Shown: piece after piece, positions 1-8,670 of the stretch
Layout of the letters: every line of letters starts with the position of its first letter
Numbering within the stretch: position 1 is the first letter of the stretch
Origin: Maribacter orientalis
Lineage (GTDB): Bacteria; Bacteroidota; Bacteroidia; Flavobacteriales; Flavobacteriaceae
Assembly: GCF_900109345.1 (NCBI RefSeq)
Contig: NZ_FNZN01000003.1
Coordinates: forward strand, 124,001-188,000
Direction: 5' to 3'
Length of the DNA stretch: 64,000 bases
The notes under the pieces: model-generated
Databases searched by the model: none
Told to the model about the DNA's origin: nothing
Seen by the model: only the letters and a program-made list of their open reading frames with translations
Made by a program: the position numbers and the translations under genes

Positions 1-1
1 A

Positions 2-877
2 GTGGAAATCGATTTGGCCAAATTTTCGGAAGACGTTACCCCTTTAAAAGAAACAAGAATCTTGTGGGATATCGGAAAATCAAATAATTTGGACATCCAG
101 CTATATCCCCATGACATACGATCTCCTTCCTTTAAGGCCGCAATGGTGATGGAAAAAGGGATTACCAACGTGGAAATTAACAAAACCGTTACATATAAGG
201 GGTATCTAACCAATACGGGGAACAAGGTTAGATTAACTATTACTGATAATTTTATTTATGGCAGTATTCAAACTGACGAAGGGCTTTTAATGATTGATCA
301 ATTGAAGTATGTTTTAAAGGACAAAAGCATACCATCAAATAAACTAGTTATCTACAACAACAATAATGTTAAAGAGGGCAATCTCGTTTGTGGTACTCCA
401 GATACAGAAATAGAAGGCCGATCAGCGCAAGAGGGGGTAATTGCATATTCTTCATCCGCCGGGTGCAATATAGTTGAAGTTAATGTGGATTGTGATACGG
501 AATATTGGAATGATTATAATGATGCTTCGTTTACAAGGATGTTGGCAGAATTCAATATGATACAAGACGTTTATGAGGATGAATAGGATGCAATCTTAAG
601 CGTTTCAACATTACATGTATTTATAGGTGGTGTTTATGTTTCATCCAACCCAAATACCATAATCAATGAAGCAAAAAGCATATGGTCGTCCTCACCTTAT
701 AGTTACGAATTAAGAGATCTTGTGCATCATTTTACTGGTAAAACCACAGGTATATATGGGCAGGCCTCTTCTATTGGGGCGACATGCAATGAAACTACCC
801 CTGTATGTTTCTCCGAGGTTAGTATTGAAATTTATAGGTTGAACTATCACATTACTTCTTTCAAATCTTACTCCTGA
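2..877 (+). pseudogene. Broken fragment of a secreted metalloprotease-like gene
   Basis: The frame is open from the window edge to a TAG at 584-586 and then continues in the same frame to a TGA at 875-877, so a single in-frame stop splits one coding region. The first part resembles the propeptide and first strands of secreted reprolysin-like (M12B-type) zinc proteases of Bacteroidota. The part after the stop contains DPYS-like SPYSYE and DLVHHFTGK, which resembles the segment before the zinc site in that family. No HExxHxxGxxH motif follows, so the catalytic half is missing. From about 710 the frame lies antisense to the next gene, and homology probably stops near 790. The family call is from recall and moderate; the broken state is directly visible. 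The 5' end lies outside the window. Confidence 0.45.
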
Positions 878-1120
878 TGAACCAACAGTATAGATATATA
901 AATTACTATTTCCAACCATTTGGGTAGATTGCTTAGTCAAGTTCGTTGTAAACTGTATTCTAACTGTCGAATTGGTACCGAAATCGATATTACCGCAATT
1001 GTTAATCGGTGTTCCACTTATATACTGCATGTTAGAAATTGTTACTCCAACTTGACCCAACAAAGTTGTACACAGCATCAAATATATTAATGTGATTGAT
1101 ATTTTTATAGAGCTTTTCAT
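710..1120 (-). CDS. Small secreted protein, possibly 3'-truncated
   Basis: A 136-residue protein with a clear signal peptide (MKSSIKISITLIYLMLC, cleavage near LLGQ). The mature part is rich in beta-prone Asn, Thr and Ser residues and looks like a beta-sandwich. I do not recognise the family. It starts 11 bases after the stop of the upstream barrel gene, so the two probably form an operon. Its last 25 or so codons are antisense to the protease-like fragment, and the C-terminus turns abruptly into basic and cysteine-containing residues. This suggests the original gene was longer and was cut at a rearrangement junction near 785-800, after which it reads through into foreign DNA. Confidence 0.5.
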   Translation of the reverse strand: MKSSIKISITLIYLMLCTTLLGQVGVTISNMQYISGTPINNCGNIDFGTNSTVRIQFTTNLTKQSTQMVGNSNLYIYTVGSSGVRFERSNVIVQPINFNTNLGETYRGSFIACRPNRRGLPIYTCGFTSKMMHKIS

Positions 1121-1131
1121 AATGAAATAAT

Positions 1132-1698
1132 TTATTTTATTAAATGGATTTGAAAACCTAAAGCGATTTGGAAATTATTGTATGAAGAACTTGCAGAGCT
1201 ATCAGGTATTAATTTTCCGCTATTATATTCTAGGGTTACCTCCAACGCTACACTACTATTAAAAAATATCGCAGGGCCTGCCTTAAAGCCATAAGCATTA
1301 GAATTCGATTTATTATTGCCAGATTGAGATTGAGATGCTCCATAAATATAATTTGCCTGCAACAGTATATTAACGCGCTTATCTTCCTCTAAAAAATAGT
1401 ATCTCGCAAATGGACCAATTCCATATGAAAAGCTATTTTCAAAATCTTTTGGCATTGAACTCCCAAGGTTAAGAAGACTCCCAACAGCAAATCTATTTGC
1501 AAGAAAATAACCGATATTAGGGGAAACATTAATACCAAAACCTTTATTAATATTTTCTAAACCATTACTTGAAGACTTATTTTCATATGATGAAAAATTT
1601 CCAGTACCCCCAACTAGCCAATTGCCTTTTGTTATTTGACCATTAACCGCAGCAGTGCCCATAATTACCATAATATGCGCTAAATATAATATTCTCAT
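1132..1698 (-). CDS. Outer-membrane beta-barrel protein (porin-family-like)
   Basis: A 188-residue protein with a signal peptide ending near AVNGQ. It has the alternating polar and aromatic pattern of an eight-stranded outer-membrane barrel (GNWLVGGTGNFS, NVSPNIGYFLANRFAVGS, FARYYFLEED), as in the small porin or OMP_b-brl families common in Bacteroidota. The protein ends in HLIK, not the aromatic residue typical of barrels. It is the first gene of a likely two-gene operon with the small secreted protein downstream. Function beyond outer-membrane location cannot be inferred. Confidence 0.65.
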   Translation of the reverse strand: MRILYLAHIMVIMGTAAVNGQITKGNWLVGGTGNFSSYENKSSSNGLENINKGFGINVSPNIGYFLANRFAVGSLLNLGSSMPKDFENSFSYGIGPFARYYFLEEDKRVNILLQANYIYGASQSQSGNNKSNSNAYGFKAGPAIFFNSSVALEVTLEYNSGKLIPDSSASSSYNNFQIALGFQIHLIK

Positions 1699-2724
1699 AA
1701 ATTTTGAATTTTGATTGATCTTAAGAATTGAATTTTTATTTTTTTAGAGATTTACTTCATCCCGAAGTCAATGCTCGTTTTCCTTTAGTATACCTGCCGT
1801 TCTTCTTAGTTAAAAAGGCTGACATTAAACAATGTAATTGAAGTCTTGTATACCTTTCGAAAATTTTAAGGAACAGAGTAAAATCTCTTTTGGCATTTAT
1901 TTAAAATTTTCTGGAGGTTATGTGAAGATTTATAACCTGAGTAATTTTTAATCATAAGAAACCATTTTTTAATTGTTATAGAGTTGACACGGCTTTTCCC
2001 AAAAGTGGTCTTCATTTTCTAAAAAACAGTCCTTACTACATACCTTACATTTATAATTAAATGTAGGATAAAAGATGATTGAAAAAATAAATTTTAAAAA
2101 ATTATTATATTTATTTAAATAACTGATAAACAAAGTTTTAAATATGAAATTTTATTTTTTTAAAATTAAAAAATAAGAATTTTCCTAAAAATTAAAGTGA
2201 AATTGTTTAATCCTCTTTGGGTATGTCTAGAGGCAGTCCTAAAAGGGGTTGGAAAAACTAGATGCTCCAAAATTTTAAGATTACTTACCAATTAATTTTA
2301 ATAAGTATTTAATAGCGATTTTTGATTTGGTCTAATTCATTTTATAATTTTCTGGTGTTGATTCCTTTCCTTAAACCAAGAATTGACCCGAAGTACCAAC
2401 GACATCAAGGTGATACTGGATACTACCGAAATGGAAAGATGACGGCGGAAGCAACGAAATTTCGAGAATGTGAAAACTGAGTGGTTTCAGGAATCAGTTC
2501 AGGATATTGGGGACAAGTTTTCAAAGCAAGATCGGTTCCTAATCTACAATTGTGGTTTTATTGCTCAAATTGATTTATTTCTTCGGTCATCATAGAGTAC
2601 CTGGCCCAAGAGGTCTCCCTAATCGAGGGAGGGCAAGTGGTACTATCCATCTTGGTTGAATCTAGGCTTAGGTAAGTTATGCGTTGAAATGGTACGTTAA
2701 CAAAGCTCTAGTTGAAAAAGAATT
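1699..2724. other. Gene-free accessory stretch, about 1 kb
   Basis: No convincing coding frame is visible on either strand. The left two thirds are very AT-rich; 2390-2700 is richer in GC and contains short inverted repeats, for example CTCCCT-AATCG-AGGGAG near 2615. It lies between the barrel operon and the integrase gene, so it may be the remains of deleted island cargo. I found no copy of the ssrA 3' end here. Confidence 0.5.
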
Positions 2725-3975
2725 TTACAATTCTTTTGTTTTTTTGATGCGCTTATTATCCATCTCTGCCAACTTTTCTTTTAAAATCCCCATATCATAC
2801 TCTACTTTTTTGCTTATGATTTTAGCGTAATGCTGCGTGGTCCGCAAATTTTTATGGCCTAACATTTTACCAACAGTCTCTATTGGCACCCCATTAGAAA
2901 GTGTTACAGTAGTAGCGAAGGTATGCCGAGCTAAGTGTGTCGTAAGGTTCTTTTCTATGCCACATAGGTTTGCTATTTCCTTTAGATAAGCATTGGATTT
3001 CTGGTTGCTCAAAACGGGAATTACACAATTTCCATTGACAACTTTAGGATGGTCTCTATACTTTTCTAAAATAGCTTCTGCAGTCAGCAGAATTGGAATA
3101 CCCAGTTTCGATTTGGTTTTGGTGCGCTCCGCCTGAATCCATAAACTACCATCAATATGGCGAACGATATTATCCTGATTCAACTTTTGCACATCAATAT
3201 AGGAAAGTCCGGTGTAGCAACAGAATACGAACATGTCACGTACTACATTTAAACGATCGCCATCTATTTCTTTTTCTTTTAAGTCTTGTAGTTCCTCTTT
3301 GGAAAGAAAATCACGTTCCACAGTTTTAAATTGAACTTTGTAGTTATAGAATGGATCTTTGGATATCCAGTCATTGGCCACTGCCATTCGGATGATCTTT
3401 TTAAAGTTGTTGACATATTTCAAAGCCGAATTATGATTGCAGGCTTTGGTTATTTTTAAAAAGTACTCGAACCCTTTGATAAACCTTAAATTGACATCTC
3501 GAACTGGCACATCGTCCTTCCGGTACTCTGTCCTTAAGAACTCTTTCACGTGTTTTTTGGTGGTGTGGTATCGCTTCCAAGTACCAAGGGCAAATTCAAC
3601 CCCGACCAATTTTTCCATCTGCAGGTTATGTTCTTCAAAGAGCTGCACCAGCATTGTAATTTTTTCTCCTTTGCCTACATAAAGGTTTTTTATTTCCGAA
3701 GAATTAAAGGGTCTGCCTTCGTCAACAAGTCGAGCATGAATCTTATTTATTTTGTTTCTGACAGCATCTAAATAGGAATTCAATTCGTTTGCTTCGAGGT
3801 TCGTTCCGCGCATTTTCCCCGTTCTGGCATTCCATTTTTCGGGATCGACTTTACGGGAAATACTCAGTTCGCTACGTTGCCCATTAACTGTCAAACGCAG
3901 GTATATTGGTACTTTCACGTCTTTTTCAAAATGTTTTCCTTTGAGGTAAAATAACTGTGAGAAAGAATGGCTCAT
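2725..3975 (-). CDS. Tyrosine site-specific integrase, IntDOT-like
   Basis: A 416-residue tyrosine recombinase of the Bacteroidota type: an N-terminal arm-binding domain (about 1-95), a SAM-like core-binding domain (about 105-210) and a catalytic domain (about 220-390). Visible catalytic residues are Lys near 287, His347 and Arg350 (HLARHTF), His374 (LGHKN) and Tyr383. The position of the first catalytic Arg reads TGLSYID, with Ser258. That substitution is known in IntDOT of CTnDOT, which has about the same length. The gene begins about 240 bases from the 3' end of ssrA and points away from it, the usual layout of an integrative element inserted in tmRNA. No excisionase or mobilisation gene is seen nearby. 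Confidence 0.9.
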   Translation of the reverse strand: MSHSFSQLFYLKGKHFEKDVKVPIYLRLTVNGQRSELSISRKVDPEKWNARTGKMRGTNLEANELNSYLDAVRNKINKIHARLVDEGRPFNSSEIKNLYVGKGEKITMLVQLFEEHNLQMEKLVGVEFALGTWKRYHTTKKHVKEFLRTEYRKDDVPVRDVNLRFIKGFEYFLKITKACNHNSALKYVNNFKKIIRMAVANDWISKDPFYNYKVQFKTVERDFLSKEELQDLKEKEIDGDRLNVVRDMFVFCCYTGLSYIDVQKLNQDNIVRHIDGSLWIQAERTKTKSKLGIPILLTAEAILEKYRDHPKVVNGNCVIPVLSNQKSNAYLKEIANLCGIEKNLTTHLARHTFATTVTLSNGVPIETVGKMLGHKNLRTTQHYAKIISKKVEYDMGILKEKLAEMDNKRIKKTKEL

Positions 3976-4153
3976 TTTATGTATCTTTTTAACAGAAATA
4001 AAGGTACAAAAAAGGAAAATACCATTTTCATAATTAACATTATATCAGTTAATTACAAGCAAATCGGTGAGTGTTTTTTAATAAAAAAAGTACTCACCGA
4101 ATAGGTCACCTAAAATACGGTTTCAAAACGATTCATTTGATACCATAAAAAAT

Positions 4154-4189
4154 AAAAACCCCTGATAATCATATGATTAAGGGGTTTTT
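4154..4189 (-). terminator. Intrinsic terminator of ssrA
   Basis: The stem pairs AAAAACCCCT with AGGGGTTTTT around an internally self-complementary AATCATATGATT, with T runs on both sides. It lies just after the 3' end of the minus-strand tmRNA gene. It could also act on plus-strand read-through. Confidence 0.75.
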
Positions 4190-4212
4190 AAATAGTTTTG
4201 GTACTATTCCAG

Positions 4213-4240
4213 TGGAGCCGGAGGGATTCGAACCCTCGTC
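4213..4240 (-). other. Presumed island attachment site at the ssrA 3' end
   Basis: The T-arm and acceptor end of ssrA are a common target of tyrosine recombinases, and an integrase gene lies right beside it. A matching direct repeat should mark the other end of the island. I could not find GATTCGAACCCTC elsewhere in bases 1-4200, so the partner lies outside the window or is lost. This is inference from position only. Confidence 0.35.
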
Positions 4241-4485
4241 CAAACAAGTAATTAAAATGCTTTCTACATGCGTAGTATCTGATTAATTTTCGATAAGTAC
4301 CTGACCAGAAACCGCCCAATACAAACTTATCTTCTTAAGGTTTTAGTGATACCGCCAAAGCGAGCAGGTATCCTTATGTTGACTTTTCTGGTGCTCCTAT
4401 AAGAACCGCCATCAACAAGGGCTGTTCAGGAACATCTCGCTTCCCTACCTAGTAGGGACGAGGCTAAATCCTACTGTAATTCGGA

Positions 4486-4515
4486 TTAAGCGGCAAGAGC
4501 GTAATTATTTTCGCC
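4486..4515 (-). other. tmRNA tag reading frame (GENNYALAA-stop)
   Basis: Read on the minus strand, the ten codons from 4515 give Gly-Glu-Asn-Asn-Tyr-Ala-Leu-Ala-Ala-stop. The resume codon is GGC. The LAA end is the usual degradation signal for ClpXP-type proteases. Confidence 0.93.
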
Positions 4516-4818
4516 AATTAAAAGTGTGAAAAATGATATTAACGAGCTGTTTCTCAGCGCTCGGCATGCTTACATTCCAACTAGTCTCGCTGTCAAAACC
4601 GGTCGGCCCCAATATGTTAATGAACTTTTTACTCTCTATTTGTACGTTCCCTTTTTTCAAAAAGGACGAGCTTTCGGCAGTATCTAGTACTCTCCTCTAT
4701 CTCTATTGCGGGCAGCAAAGCTAACAAAAGTTTACGAGCCCCAATAATTTTTATTATGACCTAAGCCAATGTATTTCTAATTGCATAATTTAGTACAATA
4801 TTTATACCAAAACACCAT

Positions 4819-6024
4819 ATGAAGTTCGGAATCATTAGAGAACGTAAAAATCCGCCAGATAAGCGCGTAGTTCTATCACCATTGGCCTGTCAAAAAGTCT
4901 TGAAATCACACAAAAAGGCAATATTGATAGTAGAACCGTCACCAATTCGTGCGTATTCTGATGAGATGTATAAGCAATTAGGCATTACCGTGGCAGATGA
5001 AATGGCTGATTGTGATGTGCTTTTAGGTGTAAAGGAAGTTCCGATCGATTCGCTAATTCCAAACAAAAAATACTTTTTCTTTTCTCATACCATTAAAAAG
5101 CAACCTTATAATAGAGATTTGCTACAGGCGGTTTTAGATAAGAATATTGAACTTTATGACCACGAAGTCATTACGAACAAGAAAGAACAACGTGTGGTTG
5201 CATTTGGCAGGTATGCAGGTATTGTTGGGGCCTATAACGGTTTTAGAGCATACGGACTCAAATTCGGATTGTTCAATTTGCCAAAAGCTAACGATTTGGC
5301 TGACCAAGAAGCTTTAATCTCTGAACTTAAAAAACTTAGGTTGCCAAGCATAAAAGTACTTTTAACCGGTAGGGGTAGAGTTGGTAATGGTGCTAGGGAA
5401 ATGCTTGACGGTATGGGTATGCGACGCGTAAGTGTTGCTGAGTATCTTGAAGAAACATTTAATGAACCTGTCTATTGTCAAATAGATGCAGGGGAATACA
5501 ACAAAAGAAAAGATGGTGTTCGCGGTAATAAAGCCGATTTCTTTGCCAATCCAGGAGCATATAAGTCTAACTTTTTTCGATTTGCAAAGGTGACCGATTT
5601 TTACATTGCTGGTCATTTTTATGGACAAGGTTCACCATATCTATTTACGAGGGAAGATGCGAAACATCCTGATTTTAAAATTAGGGTAGTAGCAGATATA
5701 AGTTGCGATATAGATGGGCCGGTAGCAACAACACTACGAGCTTCTACTATTGCAGAACCAATTTATGGCTACGATGCAGCATCTGAATCTGAAACCGATT
5801 TTAAACATAAAGACGCCATTGCTGTAATGGCAGTTGATAATTTACCCTGTGAACTTCCTAGAGATGCCAGTGAAGGCTTCGGTGAAGCATTCATTAAAAA
5901 TGTAATCCCTGCCTTTTTCAATAATGATAAAGACGGAGTTCTACAAAGAGCCCGAATGACCCATAATGGTAAATTGACCGAGCGATTTGCGTACTTACAA
6001 GATTATGTAGATGGTAAGGAGTAA
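4819..6024 (+). CDS. AlaDH/PNT-fold oxidoreductase, saccharopine dehydrogenase-like
   Basis: A 401-residue NAD(P)-dependent enzyme of the alanine dehydrogenase/transhydrogenase fold. The N-terminus (MKFGIIRERKNPPDKRVVL) is the typical start of this family, with the RE and KR substrate-site pattern. A dinucleotide-binding turn (VLLTGRGRVGNGA) lies near 180-192. Length and the long insert resemble lysine-forming saccharopine dehydrogenase (LYS1 type) of Bacteroidota more than true alanine dehydrogenase, which is usually about 370 residues. The substrate is therefore uncertain. It is a single-gene unit, divergent from ssrA. Confidence 0.75.
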   Translation: MKFGIIRERKNPPDKRVVLSPLACQKVLKSHKKAILIVEPSPIRAYSDEMYKQLGITVADEMADCDVLLGVKEVPIDSLIPNKKYFFFSHTIKKQPYNRDLLQAVLDKNIELYDHEVITNKKEQRVVAFGRYAGIVGAYNGFRAYGLKFGLFNLPKANDLADQEALISELKKLRLPSIKVLLTGRGRVGNGAREMLDGMGMRRVSVAEYLEETFNEPVYCQIDAGEYNKRKDGVRGNKADFFANPGAYKSNFFRFAKVTDFYIAGHFYGQGSPYLFTREDAKHPDFKIRVVADISCDIDGPVATTLRASTIAEPIYGYDAASESETDFKHKDAIAVMAVDNLPCELPRDASEGFGEAFIKNVIPAFFNNDKDGVLQRARMTHNGKLTERFAYLQDYVDGKE

Positions 6025-6110
6025 CTGGTTTTTCGTCAAAATAGGGCGCTTCAATATTATTTTGATATGGTTAGGGTAATCAAGTAGGTTGTTAAGACCA
6101 ATGTTGAATT

Positions 6111-7226
6111 TTATTTTGTCTTAATTATCCATTGTATAATCGGTTGTGTTTTAGGAGCTGTAAAACATCCTAAGGCTTTTAATTTTAAAGTGATTTCATC
6201 TTTTAGGACCAATGTTTTTATAGCTACTTTTTTTATCTCACCTGCTTTTATTTCAAAAACCGGAGAACTGTCATAAAACGAGTATTCAGATTCGTTTTGA
6301 AAAAGTAAATCACTACTAGTCACATTCTTTAATTCTAATTCTAACACTTGGGTGTTTTTGGCATAGCTAGCTTTTTCTATAACTATACTTGCCTTTAATA
6401 ACGGAACCAAAAATTCTGCTTTGCCTACCATTAGATCATTATAAACAGCAACCGTTCTACCCGCAAATAAAGCTTCTTGCATGCTGGCAATACTACGTTC
6501 TTTTGTAAAGACTAAAGTAATGGGTCGTTGATTTCCTTTTTCTGTATAATCCCAATCAATGAGACCGTGAATGTCACTGGTACCCATAATCGTTAAATTA
6601 TGTTCTAAAGCCAATGCCAGCGACTCTTGTGCATAGTCTACCGAATTAATAACTTCTATACCATGTAGTTCGCCGTTTTTAATGCGTTCTTTTTGAAAGT
6701 CGCTGAGAATTGGGTTCCCTTGTGGTGCTTGGGCGTGCCATGCTGGGTGGTTCCAAAATACAAATGCTCCCTGTTTTTTGGCTTCTGCGAAAGCATCTTC
6801 TGCTTTATCTTGAACAATAGGGTTTGCATCTTTTATGAATACGGCATTGTTATGCCCCATAGGTGCACTACGGGTAATTTCAGAACCATGAACCATAAGT
6901 AAATCATGTTCCTTGGCCTCTTCCATTGCAATTATATAAGACCTATTTCTATCTGGGTGTGGAATATCTTCTAGATGAGGTTGATACTCTAAATGCTCGG
7001 TAAGTGATATGGCATCCAAATTGTCGCGTAAGGCTTCCATTACTCGAATGTTGGGCCAAACATACCCATCGGAAAAAACCGTGTGAATATGTAAATCGGT
7101 CTTTAAACTTTTATATCCAGGAATATCTGGAAAAGAAAGTGGCCGTGAACTTTGATGTTCGTGTTGCTGCGAGGTTACCACTGCTGATACCAATAGAATA
7201 AGTAAAAAGTGAAGTCGAGTTTTCAT
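6111..7226 (-). CDS. Secreted PHP-domain phosphoesterase
   Basis: A 371-residue protein with a signal peptide (cleavage near VVTSQ) followed by a PHP domain starting DLHIHTVFSDG, with Asp44, His46, His48 and Asp53 as metal ligands. Further metal motifs are TEHLE, HGSEIT, WNHPAW and GTSDIH. This is the arrangement of the polymerase-and-histidinol-phosphatase fold, here exported. The length and C-terminal beta domain resemble the phosphodiesterases annotated as the Sb-PDE family in Bacteroidota. A role in periplasmic phosphorus scavenging is likely, but the substrate is unknown. Confidence 0.75.
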   Translation of the reverse strand: MKTRLHFLLILLVSAVVTSQQHEHQSSRPLSFPDIPGYKSLKTDLHIHTVFSDGYVWPNIRVMEALRDNLDAISLTEHLEYQPHLEDIPHPDRNRSYIIAMEEAKEHDLLMVHGSEITRSAPMGHNNAVFIKDANPIVQDKAEDAFAEAKKQGAFVFWNHPAWHAQAPQGNPILSDFQKERIKNGELHGIEVINSVDYAQESLALALEHNLTIMGTSDIHGLIDWDYTEKGNQRPITLVFTKERSIASMQEALFAGRTVAVYNDLMVGKAEFLVPLLKASIVIEKASYAKNTQVLELELKNVTSSDLLFQNESEYSFYDSSPVFEIKAGEIKKVAIKTLVLKDEITLKLKALGCFTAPKTQPIIQWIIKTK

Positions 7227-7242
7227 ACAAAAGACATTTATC

Positions 7243-7250
7243 CAAATGTA
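7243..7250 (-). promoter_or_regulatory. Putative -7 box for the PHP phosphoesterase gene
   Basis: On the minus strand this reads TACATTTG, a match to the Bacteroidota TAnnTTTG element, 17 bases before the ATG at 7226. A TTG lies 17 bases upstream, slightly closer than the usual spacing of about 19. Confidence 0.4.
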
Positions 7251-7305
7251 TGAAAATCAACTTATATCAACGATTAATTTTATGATGGGCTAGATTAAAA
7301 ATCGG

Positions 7306-8211
7306 TCAATTAATTAATGACACACCTATACCCAAAGTGGTTTGTCTATGGTTGTAATCGATTAGGGTTTCACCATAGCCATCGAAAAATTGTAGGTGAC
7401 CATTGAAATTCTCAAAAATCGGGAATGACCAATTCAATTGTATGCTGCCCTTACTTTTGGCTCCGTAATTTAAAGAATGCCGTGCAATTGCCATAAATCG
7501 CTGTCGTCCCAAATCATAGGTGATATTTGCTTCTCCTCTTCCGATAAAATCTGAAATATTTTCATTGTCATCTATTTTACTACCTATTCGAATCCAAGGT
7601 TTAAGCATAACCTGCCAATTATCACGTTCAAAACCGGCATGAAAAGCAACCCTGTTCCAGCTTCTAGAAATAGGGTCGGACTGACCGTTTGACTCGTGAA
7701 TTATTGCCGCACCTACCATTTTTACATCGAACCCAAGAAACTTGAATTTAATAGGGAAGTTGGCTATAATTTCTGGTTGATAATTTAGTTCTCTAAATGG
7801 TCTTGAACGCTCTGCGTTATAGATTTGCCAGTAGGCGGTTTGTGAGTATCCCATCCATAAATCCATATGACCATCAAACATATTATGAAAAATCTTTGTT
7901 TTTAGGCTAACCTGAAATTTTGCTTCAACAGCATTTAAACTCACAGGAGCATCTAAAACTGTAGTAGCGTTTTCAGCTACAGGAAATTCATTAGGATTTG
8001 TTGAGTATTTTGCTACGCTAAGGTAAATGGGTTTGTACGTGGTAATTAAAAAGGTGCCTCTATGATACGCATCTCCCAATTCCCATAACTCAGATAGGCT
8101 TTTACTATTCTTACCTATCCAATTCTGTGCATCTGTAACTTGTGCAAAGCCTTGAAAGGTGTTTATAAAGAAAATAATAAAGCTACATGCAAGAGTTGTT
8201 ATTTTGAACAT
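7306..8211 (-). CDS. pldA: Outer-membrane phospholipase A
   Basis: A 301-residue OMPLA-family protein that hydrolyses misplaced phospholipids in the outer leaflet of the outer membrane. A signal peptide (cleavage near GFAQ) precedes the barrel. The catalytic motif HESNGQSDPISRSWNRV gives His172, Ser174 and Asn186, with the same spacing as His142, Ser144 and Asn156 of the E. coli enzyme. It is followed by alternating amphipathic strands to the C-terminus. It stands alone between a PHP phosphoesterase and a DUF1801 gene, with no operon partner on its strand close by. Confidence 0.9.
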   Translation of the reverse strand: MFKITTLACSFIIFFINTFQGFAQVTDAQNWIGKNSKSLSELWELGDAYHRGTFLITTYKPIYLSVAKYSTNPNEFPVAENATTVLDAPVSLNAVEAKFQVSLKTKIFHNMFDGHMDLWMGYSQTAYWQIYNAERSRPFRELNYQPEIIANFPIKFKFLGFDVKMVGAAIIHESNGQSDPISRSWNRVAFHAGFERDNWQVMLKPWIRIGSKIDDNENISDFIGRGEANITYDLGRQRFMAIARHSLNYGAKSKGSIQLNWSFPIFENFNGHLQFFDGYGETLIDYNHRQTTLGIGVSLIN

Positions 8212-8237
8212 TACATCATTTTAAAAGCGCAAAACTA

Positions 8238-8245
8238 TATATTTG
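8238..8245 (+). promoter_or_regulatory. Putative -7 box for the DUF1801 gene
   Basis: TATATTTG matches TAnnTTTG and lies 44 bases before the ATG at 8290, in the gap between divergent genes. No clear -33 TTG is seen. Confidence 0.4.
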
Positions 8246-8289
8246 AAATCGTTCTAAGTAGTCTTTAACGAATTAATAGAAATTCATTT

Positions 8290-8670
8290 ATGAAACCTGC
8301 CGAGGAATATATTTTAAATCAGCCAGAGCCCTACAGGAGTATCTTGTTGCATTTAAAAAATCAAATTGAGCTCACATTACCCGAGGTAGAATTGAAGTAT
8401 AAATGGAATATTCCCTGCTTTTATATTGGTAAATCGCCTATTTGTTACTTGAATGCATCACATAAAAAACAGTTTGTAGATATAGCTTTTTGGAATTCTG
8501 CACACCTTACTAAACATTTGAACGTCCTAATTTCCGAAAAACGAAAAGTAGTACGTTCATTACGTTACGCTACTCTAGAAGAGATCGATAACAACATTCT
8601 AACCGATGTACTGAAAGATGCATATTCAGTTCGTCAAAACGGATTTTATAAGCGGGAAGACTTACGTTAA
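8290..8670 (+). CDS. DUF1801 (YdhG-like) domain protein
   Basis: A 126-residue cytoplasmic protein that is a DUF1801 domain throughout: EEYILNQPEPYRSILLHLK at the N-terminus, the KWNIPCFYIGKSPICYL core, and a KHLNVLISEKRKVVRSLRY segment. The family includes proteins annotated as iron chaperones, but its function is not settled. It is convergent with kdsA and their stop codons overlap by four bases. A second, more distant DUF1801 gene occurs at 40806-41171. Confidence 0.75.
   Translation: MKPAEEYILNQPEPYRSILLHLKNQIELTLPEVELKYKWNIPCFYIGKSPICYLNASHKKQFVDIAFWNSAHLTKHLNVLISEKRKVVRSLRYATLEEIDNNILTDVLKDAYSVRQNGFYKREDLR

Larger units (their letters stand above)
4213..4610 (-). ncRNA. ssrA: tmRNA
   Basis: Transfer-messenger RNA that rescues stalled ribosomes. 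The 5' end GGGGCCG pairs with CGGCTCC at the 3' end to give a full seven-base-pair acceptor stem. The 3' tRNA-like part carries GGTTCGAATCC, the T-loop. The messenger part encodes GENNYALAA followed by TAA, the tag found in Bacteroidota. The discriminator is A at 4213 and the CCA tail is not encoded. Length is about 398 nt, within the normal range. The 3' end is intact, as expected if an element had inserted there and rebuilt the gene. Confidence 0.95.

Noticed and set aside
1920..1955. Inverted repeat AGGTTAT...ATAACCT as an operator or attachment site
   Set aside because: Seven-base arms in AT-rich DNA are expected by chance and no gene start is near.
4213..4280. tRNA gene suggested by the T-loop GGTTCGAATCC
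   Set aside because: The acceptor stem pairs with a 5' end almost 400 bases away and the tag frame lies between, so this is tmRNA.
4533..4724. Small plus-strand frame of 63 codons
   Set aside because: It lies antisense to the 5' part of the tmRNA, whose structure and tag are clear.
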